Part shown: one piece after another, positions 55,528 to 64,000 of the stretch
Layout of the letters: each line of letters begins with the position of its first letter
Numbering within the stretch: the stretch's first letter is position 1
Assembly (NCBI GenBank): GCA_928212115.1
Contig: CAKMRJ010005634.1
Coordinates: forward strand, 121,276,608-121,340,607
Length of the DNA stretch: 64,000 bases
Direction: 5' to 3'
Source: Lactuca virosa
Lineage: Eukaryota > Streptophyta > Magnoliopsida > Asterales > Asteraceae
Notes under the pieces: model-generated
Told to the model about the DNA's origin: nothing
The model's database searches: none
What the model saw: only the letters and a program-made list of their open reading frames with translations
Translations under genes and position numbers: made by a program

Positions 55528-56079
55528 TTAATCAAATATAAATATACTTAATAAATAATATAAAAGCTATGCAAACTAAGAAAGATCAGAGTAAACTTAA
55601 ATATACGAACAAGAACACAAGAATATATGAAGAAAACTCTTGATCACTCAAGATCTCCGACATAAAACCTCGGGAGGTTACAATCGTCACACTACCTTAA
55701 AGATATTATTAAAAATAAAGATGATTACAAGTGCAATAGATAGGCGGGAGCGACAATAGATAGGGTGAGAACTAAATATAAGTTCCTGCATAATGTGTTG
55801 TGAAGTGGCCCTATCTAACTAATTCTCCTAAAAATTAAGGTACATCTTTTATCTTCTCTTTGCCAGGTATTTTGGGGAGATTCATCATATTTTCTTGTTG
55901 ACCACGTGCTTAATTGACTTAGTACATGCCTTTTGATATAAGACTTTAAACATGCACAAGATACGATCGCAATACCAAGATATCAGCTTGTTCAAGATCT
56001 TGAGCAGTTCAGGATCTTAGGCGGTTCAAGATGGTAGTACGGTTTCACGATGTTGGGCATAATAAAATAAAGGTCAAAA
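55528..56079. other. Unassigned sequence between copia and Gypsy-E
   Basis: AT-rich, with repeated AAGATCTTGAG/CAGGATCTTAGG/TTCAAGATGG words at 55985-56040. It could be part of another LTR, but I recognise no family and no gene. Confidence 0.4.
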
Positions 56080-57118
56080 TTTCACCAACAACAAGCATGA
56101 CACCATCCTAACACACAAGGATACATACTATAATGTAAAGTATATAGAGATGAACTCACCTGAAACACAACCTGAAAGATCACTATAGAACATTTGACTG
56201 AACAACTACACAAACCTACTACCCTGTCAAAGGTCATACCTCAGCTCTCTACAATAAATACTTAAGATTAACTAAAAGTCAATATGGTCAAAAAGTCAAT
56301 AGTCAACGGTTGACCCAGCTGCACTGTAGCCAACCCCATGGCCATGTTCTGGTGGCTAAATGTCAAAACACTCATGATTGGACCGACCACCGCACCGCAA
56401 CCTACACTTCACTGCATTGTGACCATAGTCCAAAATAGCTTAAAGGTTTAAACACTAATCCATTAACCTCTAGAGCGCAAATGCTCTTATCTGACTCTTC
56501 GTAGTGTCTTAATTAATAAATTTTCCAACTATATCCATTCCCATGACTCAAACTCTCCCAAACCTCAAACCTAACGGTGTAGACGGCCAAACACAAGTAT
56601 GGCCCCAAAAGGAAGCATGATAACACACCTTTCTCACATCACTGCATTATAGAAGTCATAAATGTCAATTATAAGGTCCTCGAGTTAGTCAAATTCAAGA
56701 AAACTAAGAAAAGGACTCAAAAATACACAAATGAGGTCAAAACAAAGACCTAGGTAAACAAAGGCCAAGGTTGGAGATTTATACCTTAGATGGCTTTGAA
56801 ATCGGACATAGATGTTAGATCTAGGCTGGCCATTTGCTTCTTTACACCAAGAGGGAATCCTTTCTTCACTTTAATTCACAAACCAAGGTTAAAATGTTCC
56901 TAAGAAAACAATGGAACTAGGATTTGGGAGAGGGTGAGTTCTTTAGGGATGGAGGCTGCCAAATAAGGCAACCCTATAAGTTAGTGCCCTTAAATAGGGC
57001 TCCGCCACTAAGTGAAGTGTCGTACGGCGTGGTCTAGGTCTTTCCGCGTTGTGGTGTCGGGAAATCCCCAAAATTCCCAACTTTCAGTTATAAGACTTGT
57101 ACTTGGAATATGGATGTT
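56080..57118 (-). repeat. Gypsy-E LTR, minus strand (3' LTR)
   Basis: On the minus strand it begins near TTAACATCC (57118, a mutated TGTAACATCC). Its sequence includes a GCGTGGT/CGTACG cluster (57015-57055), a TATA-like CTATTTAAG (56989-56997), a GTCAA/TTGAC cluster (56278-56320) and a CAGGTGAGTTCA donor-like site (56152-56162). The left boundary is uncertain. Confidence 0.65.
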
Positions 57119-57124
57119 AAAATT

Positions 57125-60052
57125 CTCCGCTACATGAGTCAGATTTCGTCGTCAAAATACGTTTGTGGTAAATAACTCTAGATAGTGCTCACGCATCTCC
57201 TGCTCGGTTTTCTAAGTCCACTCAGAACCCTTCAAGTGCTGCCACTGCACCTTCACCAATTTACTACCTTGTTGTGCAAGGTGTTTACCATCTTGTCTAG
57301 AATTGCGAACGACCGCTCGAAATAATTCAGGTCATCGTCAACCTGAAATTCCTCTAAAGGGACAATGGAAGTCTCATCTGATATACACTTTCTCAATTGA
57401 GAAACGTGAAAGGTTTTATGTATCTGACTAAACTCCTAAAGCAGATCCAACCGGTAAGCAACCTTGCTCACCCTGGCGATCATTCTAAATGGCCCAATAT
57501 ATATCGAGCCTAGCTTACAATACTTTCGGAACTAGATGGCACTTTTCCAAAGAGACATCTTCAAAAGCACATAGTCCCCCACATGGAATTTAAAATCGGA
57601 CCAATGCCGATGTACATACCTCTTTTGTCGACTCCACGATGTCTCCAGTCTCGTACATACATGCTCGATCAACTCTATGGTCTTGAGCATCACCTTAGTG
57701 CTTCACATAACTCTCTACACGAACTCACGCTAGCAAATTAGGGTTTGGCCCATCCTCCTTCAAAGCAGCTCAAAGGGAGGCATGCCAATACTAGAGTTGT
57801 AACTATGGTTGTAGGAAAATTATGCCAACGGAAGATACCAATCCTAAGTCCCACCAAAAATCAACGACGCATTCTCTCAACATCTTGCAAGGTCTAGATA
57901 ATCCTCTCACTATGTTTGTTGGTATGTGGATGATAAGTCGTGTTGAAGTGCAACAGAGTACCCAAATCGTCATGGAATCTCTTCCAAAACCCAGGCGTGA
58001 AGCGAAATCGCATTGACCACAAAAACCGGCAGACCATAGCGGGAAACAACCTCTTTGGTGTATATTTCATCCAATTTATCGACTGAAGAACACTCTTGGA
58101 TGGGAATAAAGTGAGTGCTCTTAGTCAACCGATCAACAATAACCCAAATCGCATTGACACCACGAGCAGTCTTTGGTAGCTTGGTAATGAAATCCATGGT
58201 GATCTGCTCCCATTTCCTTAATGGGATCTCCGATGGCTCCATCTTGTCATGACACCTCTGGTGTTCGACTTTGACCATCCGACAGGTCACGCACGTCTCA
58301 ACGTACCATGTTGTGTCCCTCTTCATGTGGGGCCACCAATAATCATGCTTCAAATCTTTGTACATGTTAGTGACACCCGGGTGGATTAAAAACTTTGTTT
58401 TATGAGCCTCATCCAACAATACCAATTGGGCCCCACCAGAATATGGAACCCATACACTGTCGTGAAGTTTCAACAATCCTTAAATATCATAACCATACGC
58501 AGAAATCCAGCCCAAAATCCTCTCACTCTTTTGATTCTCACCCTTGAGTGCTTCAACCTACACACTCTTAGTGATATCCAGAATCAGTGCTTCTGCCTGT
58601 ACTCTTTCAATCATATCCATAATCAGAGTCACAATAGTCATCCTAAAGTAGAGATCTTGAATGGGTGTGCTATTCATCTTGTGACTCAAGGAATCGGCTA
58701 CCATATTGGCCTTACATGGGTGATAAAAAATCTCATAATCGTAGTCCTTCACTACATCGATCCATCTATGCTGCCTCATGTTTAAATTTGGTTGATTCAT
58801 TAGATACTTCAAATTATTTTCGTCTATGTATATGGTAAACTGAACCCCATACAAATAATGTCGCCAAAGCTTGAGGGGCAAAACCGTTGTCCCCTGCTCC
58901 GAATTATGTGTAGGGTATTTCGCATCATGAGGCTTCAACTACCTCGAAGCGTATGCAACAACCCTGCCCTGCTGCCTGAGTACAACTCCTAACCCAATGA
59001 TCGAAGCATCACAATAAACCACAAAATCCTCGACACCCTCAGGAATGGTTAACACTAGAGCCTCATATAACATCTGGCATATGGACTCAAAAGCCGTCTG
59101 CTACTCCAGCCCCTACTGAAAAGTAACATTTTTCTTTGTCAATCAGGAAAGAGGAACTGGAATCGAGGACATGTCATGAATAAACCTATTGTAGTAACCT
59201 ACAAACCAATGAAACTCCAAATCTCAGATGGAAACCTTGGAACTTCCCAATGCATCACCGCCTCAGTCTTGGTTGGATCGATCAGAATACTGTTCTGATT
59301 GACGAGGTGTCCCAAAAAATAGACCTCGCACAACCAAAACACACACTTGAAGAACTTGGTGTACAACCCATCCATCCTCAAACCCCAAATAATCTCTTGA
59401 AGGTGCTCCTCTTGTTGCTCATTGGTCTTCGAATAGACTAGGATATCATCAATGAATATGATCACCGAATGGTCAACCATCAGCCTACACTTGCGGTTCA
59501 TCAAATCCATGAATCCTACCGGTGCATTGGTGAGTCCAAATGGTATCACCACAAACTCATAATGACCATAACGAGTCTGAAAGATTTTCTTCTATACATC
59601 CTCCTCTCTAACTCTCATCGAAAAGAAACCTGACCTCATATAAATCTTGTAAAACGAAGATGAACCCTGAAGCTGATCAAAAAGGTCATCAACCCTCAAA
59701 AGTGGATAATGGTTTTTCACTGTTAGCTTGTTTAGCTCCCTGTAGTCTACACACATCCGAGACCAAAAGGATCAGTGCTCCCCATAATGAAGTACTCGGT
59801 CGGAAAAAACTCTTTTCCTATATCTTCTGAAGTTGTATGGACAATTCCTACATCTCGGGTGGTGCAAGGTGATAGGGCACACTAGGAAAATCCTCTAAGA
59901 AAATATCTTAAAATTCACAAACCACGCGCACATCGAAAACTGAGTTCTTCTTCTCTTCCCGTGTATCGACAACATAATCAAGGTAACCCGAACATCTGTG
60001 CTGCAAGTACTTCCTAGCCCTTATAGTGGAGCTGAAAGCCGAACCAACTCTA
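57125..60052 (-). pseudogene. pol: Gypsy-E pol remnant: protease end, RT, RNase H, integrase, chromodomain
   Basis: On the minus strand, from 60052 downward: protease-RT linker (RVGSAFSSTIRARKYLQHR, YLDYVVDTREEKK), RT in broken frames with FGLTNAPVGFMDLMNRKC and IIFIDDILVYSKT (59199-59552), RNase H (LKLWRHYLYGVQ, NLNMRQHRWIDVVKDYDYEI, 58558-58938), integrase (HPGVTNMYKDL, CVTCRMVKVEHQ, MDFITKLPKTARGVNAIWVI, 57970-58476) and chromodomain relics at about 57170-57290. The sequence is closest in style to Gypsy-B. Gag and most of protease are lost; the element is cut off at about 60052, where another LTR begins. Confidence 0.8.
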
Positions 60053-61272
60053 TTTCTTTAACACTTGCAATTCCATGTATTTTCATTTATGGGTTAAAGT
60101 AAAAGAAAAAGTTTGCATTTTGGTCCTTCTGCGGGGTGCACCCTATAGGTACGCCGAGCGTAATTCGTTGAAAAGGTGACGAGGCTCTTTTGAGTACGCA
60201 GGGCATACTCAAGTGGTACGCATGGCGTACTAGAACAACTCCCAAACCCTAATATTTAGGGTTTTGACCCTATTAAAAGGACCTTAAGCCCTTGAAACCT
60301 TCCTTACCTTCAACTTTCGATCCCTTATTCGACCTTTTCGAAACCCTAACCTTTGAGAGCTTGCTTGGAACCTTTAGAGTGTTCTTGGTACATTCTGGAA
60401 GAGGAAGGAGTTCATTATTGGCGATTGGTGAGCTTGGAGCTTGTAGATCCAAAGTCTTCTTTCCATTTGCCAACTTCTGGAGGTATAACGCTCGCACCTT
60501 TATGGTTATTTGGTTTAGATCTAGGCTAGGGTTTAGTTTTGAAAAATATTTGGTCCCATGGTCTGGTTCTTGTGAGTAAAAGCTACTCCTGAGCTCAAGT
60601 TTGTTACTTTATGTTGGTTTTAAGGATCTTGAGTCATAAAAACGAAGTCCTTCTTGTTATTTCTCACTCATAAGAGAGTTTGAGGTTAATAAAGGGTGTT
60701 ATGGACCTAGGGTTTGGTGTTGGGCACTTTTAAGCCATGAAAAGGCTTAAATTGGTTGACTTTATCATTTAAGAAATTCCCAAGATTAAGATGTGTAAGT
60801 TGGACAATTGGAATTAAATGTATTAAGAGCTAAAAAGTGGTTTTGGACAACAGAGAGTTATGATGGGTGTACCCTCTAAGTATGGAGGGTGTAATGTGTT
60901 GTGCTAGTTTCCTTTTCTGGGAACGCCCAGTACGCAGGACATAATAGGGGAGTACGAATGGCGTACTCCCAAAAGTGCATTTTGGGACATTTTGGGCATT
61001 TGGTCATTTATGGAATTGGCCCATGCTTAGCGGGGTCTAGTTAGGAAAGGGAAGGACAGTCTTTCACCCTTAGTAAGATAGATATGATATGAACCTTCAT
61101 TATGCTTTATTACCCTTATTATTAATTAGGATGGGTTTCGATGTGTTTGGTGCGAGGAGCCCTTGTAGCCGCTAGCACGTGTACGATTTAATTATCGTTT
61201 GTTTGAGGTGAGTCTTCTAACTGTGCTTCTGGGTCGAAGGCACCAAGGTCGGCCCACTGGATTGTATATATA
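60053..61272 (+). mobile_element. Gypsy-F LTR fragment
   Basis: A plus-strand LTR of the Gypsy-B layout. GTACGC(A/C)..GCGTAC words occur at 60150-60230, facing telo-boxes (60244-60252, 60256-60264), TATTAAAAGG (60271-60280), a pyrimidine-rich leader, further GTACG words at 60900-60970, and GAGGTGAGTC (61205-61214). It lacks its 5' terminus and stops at about 61272, so both ends are missing. The ORF at 60292 is incidental. Confidence 0.7.
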
Positions 61273-63000
61273 GGAAGCTAGTTGTCTTTGTGACTTTTTT
61301 TGAATCTATATTCCCAAAAATCATTATTGAGTGACATTGCTAATAATATATGATCCTATAGGGTCACACCTTTATCAAGTTGACACATTTTGTAAGTTTA
61401 TTATTAATATTATTATTAATAAATAATATCAATTCTTGTATTTAGTTAGGTCATAATTATTGGTTTATGAAAATAACAATTATAAGAAAGTATAACTAGT
61501 TATTATTTCATATGGTATGAATTAATAACTCATGCACGACCTTTTGGACTACTTAGATCCTTTTGTCATTTACCTAAAGAAAAAGTTTATATTTTATAAA
61601 CTATAAGTTTATAAAAAATAAAAGAATCCTTCTCTTTTGAAGGGTATAGTCGAAACTAGGTGAGGGCATGGGGTTGCTTTTTCTTTTTCATGGGTAGATA
61701 AAAGAGTGTTTTGCATTAGTTTTTGGCTTGTTTTTCTAGTGAATTCTCTCCATTTCTTCATATAGACAAAACCTCCTTTCTCTCCCTCTTCTTGTTGTCT
61801 TTTGAAGATTGTTGCAAGATTAGAAGCCTTCTTCAGTTGTCTCCTTTAGTGCTTATTTGAGTTAAGAACGTAAAGCCTTAAGACACTCAAGAATAGAAGA
61901 AGGAACTAGCATTCCAAGTGCATTACTCTTGATGGTGGATACACATAGAGAAATCTTACACTTTGATTTTTGCTATCTTCATCAACACCCCAAAACGAAG
62001 TGGGTTCAAAGGCTTCAAAGGTTGCCATTCTAAAAACTCATTGGTTGTTTTATTTAATTCTAATGTCTATAAATGGATCATTGTTAGTCATTTGGCATAA
62101 GTATCATCATCCAAGTTTTGGTTGATCAAAATATGACTTTTACCATAATATGCATAAAATTGAGTATATAAAATGAAATGAGTTTATTCTGCAAATTCAT
62201 GAAGTCATAAGATTTTGATTGCTAAAAGGGGATTTAAAATTGTGATTTTAGAACTCATCCAAAACTCCAGGTCTTAAGTATAAAATGAAATTTTATTAAA
62301 ACTATTACTGGTTCTTAAAATTGATCTATGACTAAACTTTAAAATATCATGTTTTAGTTTATAATTGATTGCAGCGAATGAAAAATGAAACGAATGTTTA
62401 TTTGGCACCTAAAGAACCTGATAACAAGTGATATAAATTTTACAAAAGGTTACATGAATTCATGGATGCATTCAATATTGATGATACCATGTTTTTATAA
62501 ATATAATTGTAAAACATATATAAAACATATTCTTAAAAAAGCTGGTCATTGTCGTCCTTTTGAAGAACACCCTGTATCTTTTGTATGGTCTTAGTGGCAC
62601 AGGGTCACCTGGTCATTAGGATTGTATTATGATGTTCGGGGTAGTTTTGTAGTTTCTTGTGTATAATGTGTCAACTTTCCACTAGTTAGTTACAATACGA
62701 CAAGTTGTTTCAAGTAAGATGATTGATCAGAATCATGTGTGATAAAGGTCACATAGGCATGAAATATATGAGGAATATATGGGATCAAACATGCCAATAT
62801 AAGAAATAGTTGTTTAGCATCCCATTATCTAGGAGTTACATATCGTATGCAATTTGTAATCGCTACCTACCGAGTTTCATTAAGTTTATGGAAGTTCACC
62901 TACCCATTTGTTTGTTTCGTTACTTGGATCCTAGACTTTAGTAAATTAATGTTTTAGAAACACTAAAAGTTATTAATTTTTAAAGACTTAATATTGAAAA
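61273..63000 (+). mobile_element. Copia-like LTR and leader, decayed
   Basis: ATATGATCCTATAGGGTCAC (61348 onward), AT-rich DNA, a pyrimidine-rich leader-like part at 61740-61860 and long AT-rich sequence are compatible with a copia LTR plus leader, and a copia gag relic follows. Borders, PBS and TSD could not be located. The 62385-62594 ORF has no recognisable domain. Confidence 0.4.
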
Positions 63001-63029
63001 TTCTAAATGAAGCTTTTTTAAAATCTGTT

Positions 63030-63380
63030 AATACTCTTACGCCTTGCAAAATCTCTCTTGTTGGTTTTATAGAGAGAGTAACATTTGATTGTTATAATTT
63101 CTATAACTGGTGTAATATATTAAGGTTCTACCTTAAGGATAAATAGAAATTATATATACCGAAAGATCTAAAACCTAAATAACCTCTGCAAGCCAGTCAT
63201 TCTGATCATGATACTTTATTGATTTGTCTCACATCATACTAGAGTAATTAACCTTGACTTGCAGAAAGTCTTGGATAATTATGAAACATATCAGAAGTCT
63301 CATCAAGAGAAGCAGATATTCATTATAAACAGTAGAATGAGCTTCAAATCTGTTCAAACATCGAATAAAATGAAGCCTAA
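63030..63380 (+). pseudogene. gag: Copia-type gag relic
   Basis: Broken frames show SLVGFIERVTFDCYNFYNWC, LRFYLKDK and, further on, LDLQKVLDNYETYQKSHQEK. The pattern of a W after a short Asn/Tyr-rich segment and a helix ending DNYE matches the start of copia Gag (compare LDGTNYNDW at 15018). Several stops; no further domains up to the window end. Confidence 0.5.
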
Positions 63381-64000
63381 GAGATTGTGTACTCAAATAG
63401 ACTTATAGTTTAGTTAAGGGAAATATGGCATAAACCCACAAATCAAGAAAGGATCCAAATAATTAATGTTGTTTCTATAGTGAAGAAACTGGACATTAAA
63501 AGAGGTATTGGTCTTCTTTTCTCATGAAGTTGAAGAAGTCAGGCCTGACCAAGACTTCAAATATATATATGATAGAACTATTTATGTTTTCCATCATTCA
63601 CTTGAGTATGTTATGCTTTAAGTGACACTAATAATTAATATTATTTGCTGATGATTGGAAGAAATAATCATCTGATTACAGACGAATGGCATTTCGTATT
63701 GAAGATATAACGAGTGATGTTATAGTCTTTATTTAAACAATACATGTTTTGTACCTTCTTATAGGGACATGTAATAGTTGTAAATTTATGAATATATTTA
63801 GATTTACTTATCGTTTAATGAATGTTCGCATTCATGATCTGAAACGATGTATTCTGTGTTAAAGAATATTTTTCTCGTAAATTTCATTTATGAAGTAAAT
63901 CTATACATTTTATCAAATTCATAGTTCTAATCATAATACCTAAACAATCAAATAATATTTGATTGAAACGTATCTATGTCATAATCATCATAACTATATA
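63381..64000. other. AT-rich end of window, nothing recognised
   Basis: No ORF, repeat or motif that I can assign. It is probably further decayed copia interior. Confidence 0.4.

Noticed and set aside
62385..62594. 69-codon ORF near the right end
   Set aside because: Low-complexity, AT-rich, no recognisable domain and no supporting context.

Overview
This is a plant nuclear window with no intact host gene. Nearly all of it is nested retrotransposon and DNA-transposon sequence. The gypsy (chromovirus/Tekay-like) and copia families, AT-rich composition, plant-type splice signals and captured plant exons indicate a large dicot genome. The LTR styles remind me of Asteraceae such as lettuce, but I cannot confirm the species.

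Layout. 1-9454: Gypsy-A, a Ty3/gypsy element with 3.7-kb LTRs, a mostly deleted interior and a 5' LTR carrying an inverted block; its left end is outside the window. 9455-11880: AT-rich spacer with a palindrome cluster and a compound microsatellite. 11890-12919: two reverse-oriented LTR fragments. 12920-55527: one Ty1/copia element (about 7.4 kb of its own sequence) split by three later insertions. These are Gypsy-B (15670-26475, TSD AGTCT), which itself holds a solo Gypsy-A LTR (23326-26113, TSD GCGGT); a CACTA transposon (27094-39710, TSD TCT), which itself holds minus-strand Gypsy-D (28396-35860); and Gypsy-C (41879-53638, TSD CAAAC). 55528-61272: minus-strand Gypsy-E remains and a plus-strand Gypsy-F LTR fragment. 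61273-64000: a decayed copia-like LTR and gag remnant.

All protein-coding units are transposon genes carrying stops, frameshifts or deletions. The most complete set is Gypsy-C: gag, protease, RT, RNase H, integrase and chromodomain, interrupted by single stops or shifts.

Points of highest interest: (1) the CACTA element has no visible transposase and carries exon-intron fragments of two unrelated host genes, an EMB1967/MCRS1-type FHA-protein gene and an hnRNP-type RRM gene; (2) Gypsy-C has an extra 203-codon coiled-coil ORF upstream of gag, preceded by a good branch point and 3' splice site; (3) Gypsy-B has a 67-bp GT..AG segment at the gag-protease junction whose removal restores the frame; (4) six gypsy LTR families share one promoter layout: family-specific CG-containing near-palindromes repeated just upstream of the TATA box and a GTGAGT(T/C) splice-donor-like site downstream; (5) a CCTTGTTTGG-containing module recurs about twelve times in LTRs and leaders of different families. 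Expression, splicing and age are inferences from sequence only.
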